Assembly (NCBI GenBank): GCA_965214475.1
Contig: OZ243953.1
Coordinates: forward strand, 1,736,001-1,800,000
Direction of reading: 5' to 3'
DNA: 64,000 bases
Source: SIRX01 sp965214475
GTDB lineage: Bacteria; Actinomycetota; Rubrobacteria; Rubrobacterales; Rubrobacteraceae
In this document: positions 24,865-32,654 of the stretch, piece after piece
How positions within the stretch are numbered: position 1 is the stretch's first letter
Layout of the letters: each line of letters starts with the position of its first letter
Position numbers and translations under genes: made by a program
Notes under the pieces: model-generated
What the model was told of the DNA's origin: nothing
Database searches by the model: none
What the model saw: the letters and a program-made list of their open reading frames with translations, nothing else

Positions 24865-24893
24865 GCCGGATATTTCGACGAGGGGAGAAGCTT

Positions 24894-26261
24894 TTGGCAG
24901 GTTTTTTCGGGTTCTCTGAACGCGGCACCAACTTTCGCACAGAGATGATAGCCGGGCTAACGACGTTCATGACGATGGCTTACATTATCTTCGTCAATCC
25001 GGCGATACTCGGTACCGAAGGCACAGGGCTCCCGATATCAGGCGTATTCTTCGCAACCTGCGTAGCCGCGGCGGCAGCGTGCATCGCAATGGGCCTATTC
25101 GCAAACTTCCCGGTAGCATTGGCCTCCGGGCTCGGACTAAACGCTATCGTGGCCTTTACCCTGATACTGGGCCTCGGACTGTCCTGGCAGGAGGCGATGG
25201 CGGTCGTAGTGGTCGAGGGAGTCCTGATCACCATCCTGGTACTTACGAACCTGCGCGAGGCAGTCTTGAATGCCATACCCATGTCGCTCAAGTTCGCCAT
25301 CGCGGTCGGCATTGGACTGTTTATCGCGTTTATCGGTCTGAAAAACGGCGGCATCGTGGTCCAGGATTCGGCCACCTACCTGGCACTCGGAGACTTTACC
25401 CGAGGGCCCGTTCTGCTCGCCGTCGTCGGACTCATCTTGACGCTCGCGCTCGTGGCGCGCCAGATAAAAGGCGGCATTCTCGCCGGCATCTTTCTGACGG
25501 GGGTGATCGGCATGATCTTCGGCATCATTCCGCTGCCGGAAGCTATCGTGGACTTCCAGTTCGACACCTCGACCATCGGCGGCGGCGTGCTGGCGGTGCC
25601 GCAGGTACTACAGCTCTCGCTGGTACCGGTGATCTTCGCCCTCTTCATGACGGACTTTTTCGACACGATGGGAACGATCATCGCCGTCGGCCAGGAGGGC
25701 AAAATGCTGGACGAAGAGGGGCGTCCTCCCCAAACAAAGCGCATTCTGCTCGTTGACTCCCTGGCAGCCGCCGGGGGCGGAGCCATGGGAGCCAGTTCCG
25801 TGACCAGCTACATAGAGAGTGGTTCGGGGGTCGCGGAGGGTGGTCGTACGGGGCTCACGAGTGTGGTGGTCGGTTTGCTCTTTCTGCTGGCTTTGCCTTT
25901 CGCCCCACTGGTCGCGGTATTCGGTGGTTCCATCCCGATTCCCGGGCCCGAGGGAGGAGAACAGATTTTCGTCTCCCCCGTTACGGCTCCGGCGCTCGTG
26001 GTAGTCGGGTACCTGATGATAACCTCCGTCCGCTTTATCCCCTGGGACCAGGTGGACGACGCCATCCCGGCCTTTCTCACCATTCTCACCCTACCGCTGA
26101 CCTTCAACATCTCGTACGGCATAGGATTCGGTTTTATCTCGTACGTGCTAATAAAAGTGGTTCGGGGCAAGCCCGGCGAGGTTCATCCTCTGCTCTACGG
26201 GGCCGCAGTCCTCTTTGCCTTTGCTTTCGTCTGGCCCGCCCTGCAAAGTCTGCTCTCCTGA
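24894..26261 (+). CDS. AzgA/PbuG-type purine permease
   Basis: Proton-coupled uptake system for adenine, guanine or hypoxanthine. The 455-residue protein has about 12-13 hydrophobic helices. It carries the family sequences TNFRTEMIAGLTTFMTMAYI (N-terminal), FANFPVALASGLGLNAIVAF, LFMTDFFDTMGTIIAVGQEG (containing the substrate-site region), GASSVTSYIESGSGVAEGGR and YGIGFGFISYVLIKV. These identify the AzgA branch of the nucleobase permeases rather than UraA. TTG at 24894 follows GAGGGGAG. It stands alone between the ABC exporter and the envelope-stress cluster. Confidence 0.92.
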   Translation: MAGFFGFSERGTNFRTEMIAGLTTFMTMAYIIFVNPAILGTEGTGLPISGVFFATCVAAAAACIAMGLFANFPVALASGLGLNAIVAFTLILGLGLSWQEAMAVVVVEGVLITILVLTNLREAVLNAIPMSLKFAIAVGIGLFIAFIGLKNGGIVVQDSATYLALGDFTRGPVLLAVVGLILTLALVARQIKGGILAGIFLTGVIGMIFGIIPLPEAIVDFQFDTSTIGGGVLAVPQVLQLSLVPVIFALFMTDFFDTMGTIIAVGQEGKMLDEEGRPPQTKRILLVDSLAAAGGGAMGASSVTSYIESGSGVAEGGRTGLTSVVVGLLFLLALPFAPLVAVFGGSIPIPGPEGGEQIFVSPVTAPALVVVGYLMITSVRFIPWDQVDDAIPAFLTILTLPLTFNISYGIGFGFISYVLIKVVRGKPGEVHPLLYGAAVLFAFAFVWPALQSLLS

Positions 26262-26435
26262 TGTTGATCTTCTAGTACGGAAAATGGGCCTCGGGAACTA
26301 GGTAGAGGTTTACCGGCCTTTTTGGTGGGGTAATCAAACCCTGACTAGCGCAACGTGTGAAACCTATTATATATTTGACGGGGGTATGAAATGTACCGTC
26401 CGTTAAATACTATGGTAGGGGGGAGGTGAGTAGAA

Positions 26436-26705
26436 ATAGGTATAACGGCCATAATCACTTGGATAGTAATAGGAGCTATCGCCGGAGTTCTGGCGAAATG
26501 GGTCATGCCGGGTCCGGATCCAGGCGGATGTATAGTCACCATCCTCATCGGGGTGGTCGGCGCTTTTATCGGAGGCTTTCTGATGAGAATGTTCTTCGGC
26601 GGCTCAGGGGACGTTAGCCTGAGCTTGGGCTCGATCCTAGTGGCAACCTTGGGAGCAATCATACTGTTGGCTGTATACCGGTTGATCACACGTCGAGCAG
26701 CATAA
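26436..26705 (+). CDS. GlsB/YeaQ/YmgE-family small membrane protein with probable ATA start
   Basis: Small stress-associated membrane protein of about 89 residues with three hydrophobic helices. The reading GITAIITWIVIGAIAGVLAK followed by WVMPGPDPGG matches the family opening, usually MGIIAWIILGLIAG. A strong ribosome site, GGGGGAGGTGA, ends at 26429, 6 nt before an ATA codon at 26436. The frame is closed by TGA at 26427 and has no ATG, GTG or TTG before ATG 26505, which would delete the first helix. So ATA appears to be the start, or the base is a sequencing error for ATG. It precedes the Asp23 cluster by 59 bp. Confidence 0.72.
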   Translation: MGITAIITWIVIGAIAGVLAKWVMPGPDPGGCIVTILIGVVGAFIGGFLMRMFFGGSGDVSLSLGSILVATLGAIILLAVYRLITRRAA

Positions 26706-26763
26706 TCGCGTAGGATAGAGGCTAAGCAAGCGGCGATGTTGCCGCATAACGAAAGGAGCCCAC

Positions 26764-27216
26764 GTGAGTGAGCAAAAAGGTCAGAAAGAAGGCGGCAAAG
26801 GCCAGAAGAGCGGCGGCGATAGCCCCCTCAAGACGGATCGCGGCCAGACCAGCATTCAGGATGGCGTAGTCGCCAAGGTTGCCGGCATCGCGGCTAACGA
26901 GGTCGAGGGTATCCGGATGGGTGGCGGAGGCTCCCAGGCGGCCAGCGGTATCATGAGCAGCCTCACCGGCGGCAGCGGCGGCGGACAGACCCGCGGCGTG
27001 GCCGTCGAGGTTGGTGAAGAAGAAGCGGCCGTAGACCTCACGATGACCGCCGAGTACGGTAAGTCCATACCCCAGCTCTCCGAGGCCGTGCGCCGTAACG
27101 TGGTGAACCGGGTAGAGAACTTGGTGGGCTTGAGCGTCACCGAGGTGAACATAACGGTGAGCAACATCTTCTTCCCGGAGCAGGAGCAGGATCAGCAGCA
27201 GATAGAAGGCGAGTAA
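26764..27216 (+). CDS. Asp23/Gls24-family envelope stress protein
   Basis: Cytoplasmic-face alkaline-shock protein of 150 residues. After a Lys/Gly-rich leader (about 30 residues) comes the Asp23 domain: TSIQDGVVAKVAGIAANEVE, then EEAAVDLTMTAEYGKSIPQL and VENLVGLSVTEVNITVSNIF. An insert of Gly/Ser (about 58-76, GGGGSQAASGIMSSLTGGSGGG) is typical of actinobacterial members. In Staphylococcus the homologue is tethered to the membrane by AmaP; two AmaP-like genes follow here. An AAAGGAG ribosome site precedes the GTG start. Confidence 0.9.
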   Translation: MSEQKGQKEGGKGQKSGGDSPLKTDRGQTSIQDGVVAKVAGIAANEVEGIRMGGGGSQAASGIMSSLTGGSGGGQTRGVAVEVGEEEAAVDLTMTAEYGKSIPQLSEAVRRNVVNRVENLVGLSVTEVNITVSNIFFPEQEQDQQQIEGE

Positions 27217-27253
27217 CATCGTCCCCGAAATCTCCAAGGTCTAGGTAGATAGA

Positions 27254-27547
27254 TTGGCAGACAACCTACAGCTTGCGAGGGCCGCACACGAAGCGGCCCT
27301 CGCCACAAAAGGCGTTCACAGGCTAGGCGCCGGTCGTTTCGTGGAAGCGGCGACCTATGGCGCGGGCGAGAAGGTAAGCGGCGTCGTAGTTACACCCGAA
27401 AGAGTCGAGGTCCACATAGTAGCCACTTATCCGCTAGACAAGCCGGTTCCGGAGCTAGCCCAAGATGTTAGGGAACGTGTGATCCCCGAGGTAGAAGGCC
27501 GAGAGACCGACGTTGTCGTCGAGGACATCGAGGTGGTCGGAGAATGA
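27254..27547 (+). CDS. Short Asp23-like protein
   Basis: A second, shorter relative of the Asp23 domain (97 residues). The sequence AAHEAALATKGVHRLGAG mirrors the AKVAGIAANEVEGIRMGG part of its neighbour. VVTPERVEVHIVATYPLDKP matches the following strands, and VEGRETDVVVEDIEVVGE the last ones. It has no leader and no membrane helix. TTG at 27254 is the start and the stop overlaps the first AmaP-like gene by 4 bp, so the proteins are made together and probably act as partners. Confidence 0.7.
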   Translation: MADNLQLARAAHEAALATKGVHRLGAGRFVEAATYGAGEKVSGVVVTPERVEVHIVATYPLDKPVPELAQDVRERVIPEVEGRETDVVVEDIEVVGE

Positions 27548-28122
27548 GAATCTTCAACAGGATAATAGTCATATTGCTTCTCGCCGGTCTTATCGTGTTG
27601 GGCATATTCGGCGTAGTCTACAGCCTGGGACTTCTCGGATACGCGCTCTCGGACCTGCCGCAAATACTGGGACTCCAGCAAGCCTACGATGGCGCTGTGG
27701 AACTGGTAGACGACGCCGAAAACGGCACTCTCATACCCCTCGTGGCGTTCATACTACTGGGCATTGCTTTGCTCGGTCTGATCCTGCTGATACTAGAGTT
27801 GAAGCCTCCGGCGCCGCGTCGGGTCAAGCTTCAGGACAACACCTATGCCACCCGCGGTTCGGTCAAGAACCAGGTCCTCGCAGCGGCAGACCAGACCTCC
27901 GAGATGATCAGCTCCTCGGCCAAGGTCAAAGCCCGCAGGAGCCCTGGAGCAAAGGTCAACCTAAAAGGCAAGATCCGCCGGGGGGAGAATCAGCAAAGCG
28001 CTGGTTCAAGCATAAGAGATCAAGTCGCGAATCATTTGGGCAATGTTGGCATACCGGTAAGCCGGATCAAGGTTAAACTCTCAGAGGCTGACCCGCGTTC
28101 CGGCGGAAAGAGGGTAAATTGA
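27544..28122 (+). CDS. AmaP-like membrane anchor protein, first copy
   Basis: Membrane protein of 192 residues with two hydrophobic helices (residues about 4-31 and 60-84), a loop between them, and a basic cytoplasmic C-terminal domain of about 100 residues. This is the layout of AmaP, the anchor of Asp23. The C-terminal half contains VLAAADQTSEMISSSAKVKA and NHLGNVGIPVSRIKVKLSEA. Its end overlaps the second copy by 4 bp. Actinobacterial versions are usually annotated DUF6286 or AmaP; the assignment rests on topology and the gene cluster. Confidence 0.7.
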   Translation: MRIFNRIIVILLLAGLIVLGIFGVVYSLGLLGYALSDLPQILGLQQAYDGAVELVDDAENGTLIPLVAFILLGIALLGLILLILELKPPAPRRVKLQDNTYATRGSVKNQVLAAADQTSEMISSSAKVKARRSPGAKVNLKGKIRRGENQQSAGSSIRDQVANHLGNVGIPVSRIKVKLSEADPRSGGKRVN

Positions 28123-28679
28123 ACTTTTTCAACCGGCTCGTAATGCTGATCATCGCGCTAGTCTTGATAGTGATTCCGGTCTTGCTGTTGTTGGTGGCCT
28201 TCGGACTTATCTCCGCAGACCTAATTAATCAGTACACTAATTACCAGGGCGGCTTGCAGGCTTTGGGCAACCTTCAGATGTCGGATTTTACCCAACAGGT
28301 GCGAACCATAATAGCCATCGTGAGCGGCTTGGTTGCGCTCTTGGCCCTCATCTTGTTGTTGCGGGAACTCACTTTCGGTCAGCGTCTCGCAAGAGACGTC
28401 GTCGTAGAGGACACGCCGGGTCAGGAGACCGTGATCAAAACGGGTGCCGTATCCAGCCTCGTGGAGGGCGCAGCGCGACGGGCCGGCGCCGAACCTTCGA
28501 AAATCTCCCTTAGCTCAAAAGGCAACGCATACAGCGTCCTCTGCAAAATAAAAGTTCCAGAGTCCGGCAACTTCAGTGAGATATCCGCTGACACCAAACA
28601 GAACATTCAGAATGCGTTGGATCGCTACAGCGTGTCGCACAGGGAAATAGAAGTCACCGTACTGGGGACGTCATCTTAG
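28119..28679 (+). CDS. AmaP-like membrane anchor protein, second copy
   Basis: Second anchor of the cluster, 186 residues. It has two helices (VMLIIALVLIVIPVLLLLVA and IIAIVSGLVALLALILLLRE) separated by about 45 residues, followed by the AmaP C-terminal domain. That domain contains VSSLVEGAARRAGAEPSKIS, then SLSSKGNAYSVLCKIKVPES and TKQNIQNALDRYSVSHREIE. It fits the AmaP pattern better than the first copy. The start codon, TTG, overlaps the previous stop. Two anchors and two Asp23-like proteins suggest paired heteromeric assembly. Confidence 0.78.
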   Translation: MNFFNRLVMLIIALVLIVIPVLLLLVAFGLISADLINQYTNYQGGLQALGNLQMSDFTQQVRTIIAIVSGLVALLALILLLRELTFGQRLARDVVVEDTPGQETVIKTGAVSSLVEGAARRAGAEPSKISLSSKGNAYSVLCKIKVPESGNFSEISADTKQNIQNALDRYSVSHREIEVTVLGTSS

Positions 28680-28694
28680 AGAGGAGCAATAGAA

Positions 28695-28886
28695 TTGGCT
28701 AATTGGACCAACAAGCAGTGGGGCGCCGTAATCGGCGTAATCCTGGTGTTCTTACTAGTCATTTTGGGCCCGGGATATACCGCGCTCGCTATACTTGTCG
28801 GAGCCGTTGGATACCTGATCGGGAAGTTTCTGGACGGGGAGATCGATTTGGAAGATCTTCGCGCCCGGGCGCAGGGTAGACGGTAG
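28695..28886 (+). CDS. DUF2273-like small membrane protein
   Basis: A 63-residue protein with two tight hydrophobic helices (WGAVIGVILVFLLVILGPGY and TALAILVGAVGYLIGKF) and the tail LDGEIDLEDLRARAQGR. This matches the DUF2273 family, which is regularly found in Asp23/AmaP clusters. It starts with TTG at 28695 after GAGGAG and follows the second AmaP-like gene by 15 bp. It is probably the last envelope-stress gene before the rhodopsin. Confidence 0.82.
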   Translation: MANWTNKQWGAVIGVILVFLLVILGPGYTALAILVGAVGYLIGKFLDGEIDLEDLRARAQGRR

Positions 28887-28889
28887 TAG

Positions 28890-28914
28890 CTTTCACTTAA
28901 AACCTTCGTGAAAG
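28890..28914. promoter_or_regulatory. Inverted repeat between the Asp23 cluster and the rhodopsin gene
   Basis: CTTTCAC (28890-28896) and GTGAAAG (28908-28914) form a perfect 7-bp inverted repeat with an 11-bp spacer just after the DUF2273 stop and 58 bp before the rhodopsin start. It could be an operator, or an RNA hairpin that separates the rhodopsin from the upstream genes. No T-run follows, so it is not a standard terminator. Confidence 0.35.
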
Positions 28915-28971
28915 TCTGTAGAAAGTAAGTGTTGAAGTCAGGGTAGAAAAGGCGAGGAAAGGGAGGCAAAC

Positions 28972-29715
28972 ATGCAACTAGCTCTTCTGCAATTAGATGA
29001 GCTTCAGACAGCGACATCCAACTTCTTTCTGTGGTTTACCACGGGAGGTATGTTGCTCGGTACCATACTCTTCCTGTACTGGGCAACGACCGGACAGCCG
29101 CAGAACTATCACCACTACGTAACGAGTGCGGTCATCACCCTCTGGGCTTCGATGATGTACATAGTAATGGCCGTCGGCGCGGGGGCCTCGATCATCACTG
29201 AGCCGGACGGTGAAGCCCGGATCTTCTACTACGCCCGTTACATTGACTGGACGATCACCACACCTCTGTTGCTTTTGGGATTGGCCTGGGTGGCACTGGG
29301 TAGCATAAGCCGTAACCCGCAGGTCGTCCTGGGTCTCGTTGTTGCGGATGTCGCGATGATTCTGACCGGTGTGCTCTCCGGGGCGTGGGCCGGTGGTTTC
29401 AAGTGGTTCTGGTTCGTGGTTAGTTGCATCTTCTTCCTCGCGGTTCTCTTCCTGATTTGGGGCCCGCTCCAGACGGCAGCCCAAAGTGGCGTCTCGCCGG
29501 AAGCGAGCTTGTTCTATCCGCTGGCGGTAATGCTGACGGTCCTGTGGTTTGCCTACCCCGTAGTGTTCCTTATCGGCACGGAGGGCGTCGGAGCCATTTC
29601 CATCGGCTTCGAGGTGTTCTTGTACGCCATACTGGATATTCTTGCCAAGGTTGGCTTCGGAATAATCCTGGTGGGTGGCGTCAGAAGGATCCGGGAACAG
29701 GGCGCCCGGGCGTAA
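28972..29715 (+). CDS. Bacteriorhodopsin-like light-driven pump with D-T-G motif
   Basis: Seven-helix retinal protein of 247 residues. Helix C reads RYIDWTITTPLLLLGL: the Schiff-base counter-ion Asp92 and Thr96 are present, but the position of the cytoplasmic proton donor (Asp96 in bacteriorhodopsin) is Gly103. Helix G has ILDILAKVGFG with Asp222 and retinal-binding Lys226. AYPVVFLIGTEG and the later GFE keep both glutamates of the proton-release group (Glu204 and Glu214). It resembles haloarchaeal bacteriorhodopsin more than proteorhodopsin. Outward proton pumping is likely but may be slow without the donor. No carotenoid-cleaving gene is near. GGGAGG precedes the ATG and a strong terminator follows. 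Confidence 0.93.
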   Translation: MQLALLQLDELQTATSNFFLWFTTGGMLLGTILFLYWATTGQPQNYHHYVTSAVITLWASMMYIVMAVGAGASIITEPDGEARIFYYARYIDWTITTPLLLLGLAWVALGSISRNPQVVLGLVVADVAMILTGVLSGAWAGGFKWFWFVVSCIFFLAVLFLIWGPLQTAAQSGVSPEASLFYPLAVMLTVLWFAYPVVFLIGTEGVGAISIGFEVFLYAILDILAKVGFGIILVGGVRRIREQGARA

Positions 29716-29740
29716 AGCCTAATTAAAGTGGTATGAACCC

Positions 29741-29773
29741 AGGAGGGGCGGCATCTCGCCGCCCCTCCTTTTT
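29741..29773 (+). terminator. Rho-independent terminator after the rhodopsin
   Basis: A 12-bp GC-rich stem, AGGAGGGGCGGC (29741-29752) with GCCGCCCCTCCT (29758-29769), a 5-nt loop and a following run of Ts. It ends the rhodopsin transcript. Lacking a T-run on the other strand, it serves the convergent trehalose genes less well. Confidence 0.9.
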
Positions 29774-29796
29774 GCTTTCTATAACCACCCTAAAAG

Positions 29797-31254
29797 TTAT
29801 CCGCCACGATAGGCGGCGATGTCGTTCATTTGTGCCTCGACCCAGTGTTCTATGGTGTTCGACCGGACGATTTCTTGAAGCTCTTCCGCCCTCTCCCGAC
29901 GCTCTTCAGCGTTCATGGAGAGGGCCTCGTAGATGGCCTCGGCCTGCTTGTCTATGTCGAAGGGGTTGACGGTAAGGGCGGGACCACCCAGTTCCTCGTA
30001 AGCGCCGGCGTTCTCAGAGAGGACGAGGACGCCATTACGTTCGTTGATAACGGCGGCTTCCTTGGCGACCAGGTTCATGCCGTCGCGTACTGCGTTGACC
30101 AGCAACACGTCGTAGTTCTTGTAAGTCGCAACAGAGCCGGGGAAGTTATCTTCCATCGAAAGCTCTATAGGGTCCCAAGATTCGGTACCGTGGCGGGCAT
30201 TGATCTCCTCCACCGTCTTCTGGACTGCCTCGGCATACTCGGCATACTCCGGGACATCTTCACGAGAAGGTTGGACACGGGCCAGAAACGTCACCTGCTC
30301 TTCCATCTCGGGGTGTAGCTCCAGCATCCTGCCGAAAGCCTCAAAACCCCTGACGATGTTCTTCGAGAGGTCCATGCGATCCACACGGGCGAGAAGCTGG
30401 CCGGGGAGATCTTTGATCGCCCCTTCCTCTTCTTTCACCGCGTCGCTTTCGGCCAACTCTTCGAACTCGGCGGGATCTATGGAGATCGGGTAAGCCCGAA
30501 CCCACACCTCACGGCCGTCTTTGTATACGATGCCCTTTTCGACGTCTCCTTCTAGCCCCAGCACTTGCGCGGCGGTCTCTATAAAGTTTCGGGCGTAGCG
30601 GCGAGTGTGGAAGGCGACCATGTTTGCTTCCAGAAGGCTCTCCAGCACACCTTCCCTGATGTATTTGGGCAGGACGCGCCAATAGTCCGGCTCGGGCCAA
30701 GGAATGTGTACAAAGAGAGAGACGAAGGCCTCATCGGCATTGTCTCCAAGGCGCTCGCGCAGAAACAGCGGGACCATGTACAGTTGGTAATCGTGCAGCA
30801 ATATTATCGGCGACTCTACATCCTCTACAGTGCTGGCAACTGCTTCGGCAAAATTCCGGTTTACAGCGACGTAACCATCTTCCCATGCCTGGTGGGTCTC
30901 ATCTCCGAGTCGTGGCGAGTACGGGAGATTGTAGAGGCCGTGCTGGACGAACCAGAGTAGCGGGTTGGCTATCTGGTTGTACATGAGGTCGTAGGCTTCT
31001 GTGTCGTGCTCGACGAGAGTTACGCGCAGGTCCTCTACTTCGTATGGAGCTGACTCTTTCGAGACTTCGACATCCTCCTCGCTCATGGCCGAAGCGATCC
31101 AGACGGTGTTCTTGCGCTGGTTTACGACGGCGTTGAGGGCGGTTACGAGTCCTCCGGCACCCCGAGAGTAGTCTCGCCCGCCAGACTCCGCACGCGAGAA
31201 GGTCACCGGACCCCTATTGGAGACGATCACGAATTGCTCACCGTTGTGCTCCAT
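29797..31254 (-). CDS. otsA: Trehalose-6-phosphate synthase (GT20)
   Basis: Glycosyltransferase that joins UDP- or ADP-glucose to glucose 6-phosphate, giving trehalose 6-phosphate. The 485-residue protein has the GT20 landmarks: VIVSNRGPVTF and GAGGLVTAL in the N-terminal fold, ILLHDYQLYMVPLFLRE, FVHIPWPEPDYWRVLP, DRMDLSKNIVRGFEAF and VNAVRDGMNLVAKEAAV in the nucleotide-sugar-binding half. No trehalose-phosphatase (otsB) is in the window, so the phosphate must be removed by a gene elsewhere. A related alternative is glucosylglycerol-phosphate synthase. It follows the TreT-like gene by 48 bp on the same strand, so the two are probably one operon. Confidence 0.9.
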   Translation of the reverse strand: MEHNGEQFVIVSNRGPVTFSRAESGGRDYSRGAGGLVTALNAVVNQRKNTVWIASAMSEEDVEVSKESAPYEVEDLRVTLVEHDTEAYDLMYNQIANPLLWFVQHGLYNLPYSPRLGDETHQAWEDGYVAVNRNFAEAVASTVEDVESPIILLHDYQLYMVPLFLRERLGDNADEAFVSLFVHIPWPEPDYWRVLPKYIREGVLESLLEANMVAFHTRRYARNFIETAAQVLGLEGDVEKGIVYKDGREVWVRAYPISIDPAEFEELAESDAVKEEEGAIKDLPGQLLARVDRMDLSKNIVRGFEAFGRMLELHPEMEEQVTFLARVQPSREDVPEYAEYAEAVQKTVEEINARHGTESWDPIELSMEDNFPGSVATYKNYDVLLVNAVRDGMNLVAKEAAVINERNGVLVLSENAGAYEELGGPALTVNPFDIDKQAEAIYEALSMNAEERRERAEELQEIVRSNTIEHWVEAQMNDIAAYRGG

Positions 31255-31302
31255 TGTTCCCTCCCCGATTTCTGTGCTATGCGCTGTTTGGCTGTGCTAC
31301 TT

Positions 31303-32544
31303 CTATACGCCCAGTAGTTTAGCGAAAAGCACGAGGTCGTCGCGCAGAAGACGGGTGGTTAGGTAGTGGTCCCGGACATGTTCCTTGCCACGGCGTCCCA
31401 GGTCGTGGGCGAACTCTTTGTCCTGGAGTATCTTGGTGCAGGCCTCTGCGGCCTCGGGGATAGTATCTATGAGTAGTCCGCCACCATTTGTTACCTGCAT
31501 CGGGATGCCACCGACCCTGCTGGCGACCGTAGGCCGGGCTTTCCAGAGTGCCTCGGTCACGACAAGCCCGAAACCCTCCCGGATGGACTTCTGAATGACC
31601 ACATCCGCCAGGGATTGGAAGGCATTCACCTCGATGGCGCCGACGTTGGTGAGGTTCGAGAATAGGAATATATCCTGATCGTCTGAGGCGTAGTTGACGG
31701 TCTTATACCAGTAGTCCCAACCCTCCGGGTCGTCGTGGGCCATGGAGCCGATCAGGACAAGCTGTACTTCGGGTATCTCCTCTTTCACGGTGCGGTAAAC
31801 GTCTATAACGCCTAGAGGGTCCTTCCAGGGGTCAAAGCGGGAGACTTGAACGATAAAGGGGCGATCCGTATCTACCCCAAACTGGTTCACGATGTACCGA
31901 GCATCGTCCGAGGGAAGCGCCATGTTTTTCGGAGAGAGCGGGTCTATAGCCGGAGGTATCAGGACGAGGTTCGGCAGGTCGAGGTCCGGTGGAGTGTACT
32001 CCTGCATGGTGTAGATCTGGGCGTCGTAGTCTTTTATGTACGGTTCCAGATAGTCCAGCACCTGATGGTTCGGGGTCGAGGTGTCTATGTGGCAGCGCCA
32101 AATCCACTTGGTGTTTGGCGAATATCCGCCGCTAAAGTGCTTCATCAAAGCGGGCTGGGGATCGTGGACGAAGATTATGTCCCACTCCTCCTCCAGAGCC
32201 GCCGCCGACTGCCGATTGTACTCCTCGTAGATTGCCCGGTCTTCGACGCTGAGGTCGTACTCAGCACCCTGGAGCGCGTTGTGAAAGCTCTTGGTTACGT
32301 TGAAGAAGGGTTCTGCCCCAAACATTACGTCCCACTCAGTCTGCAACCCCGCGTCGCGCATCAGGGGAACCAGAGTATAGAGGATCTCCGCCACCCCACC
32401 GCCGAAGCTGGTGGCGTTGATGTGCAAAACTCGGGCTCCATCCAAACGTTTCCCGAGATCCTGCACCTCGTCGTAGAGGTCCCGGCGTATGATGCTACGG
32501 TAGTCGGCAAGCGATTTGTTGCCAGGATTTACTCGCTGTAACAT
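31303..32544 (-). CDS. treT: Trehalose synthase TreT-like glycosyltransferase
   Basis: GT4-type enzyme that makes trehalose directly from a nucleotide-glucose and glucose. The 413-residue protein begins with the family segment about 40 residues in: VLHINATSFGGGVAEILYTL. It continues with IWRCHIDTSTPN and PPAIDPLSPKN. The nucleotide-binding half has VQVSRFDPWKDPLGVIDVY and the E-x7-E-type motif REGFGLVVTEALWKARPTVA. These match TreT of archaea, Thermus and Rubrobacter. It is upstream of the GT20 gene, giving two routes to trehalose, a compatible solute for salt, heat and desiccation. Confidence 0.85.
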   Translation of the reverse strand: MLQRVNPGNKSLADYRSIIRRDLYDEVQDLGKRLDGARVLHINATSFGGGVAEILYTLVPLMRDAGLQTEWDVMFGAEPFFNVTKSFHNALQGAEYDLSVEDRAIYEEYNRQSAAALEEEWDIIFVHDPQPALMKHFSGGYSPNTKWIWRCHIDTSTPNHQVLDYLEPYIKDYDAQIYTMQEYTPPDLDLPNLVLIPPAIDPLSPKNMALPSDDARYIVNQFGVDTDRPFIVQVSRFDPWKDPLGVIDVYRTVKEEIPEVQLVLIGSMAHDDPEGWDYWYKTVNYASDDQDIFLFSNLTNVGAIEVNAFQSLADVVIQKSIREGFGLVVTEALWKARPTVASRVGGIPMQVTNGGGLLIDTIPEAAEACTKILQDKEFAHDLGRRGKEHVRDHYLTTRLLRDDLVLFAKLLGV

Positions 32545-32654
32545 GGTTTCCTTACGGTCACTGGATGGCTACGGAACTCGATACGACAAACTGTATACGA
32601 ACGTGATGGTTCCGCGCAAGCGATAGACGAGGAAATTTATGTAATTGAGTACTT

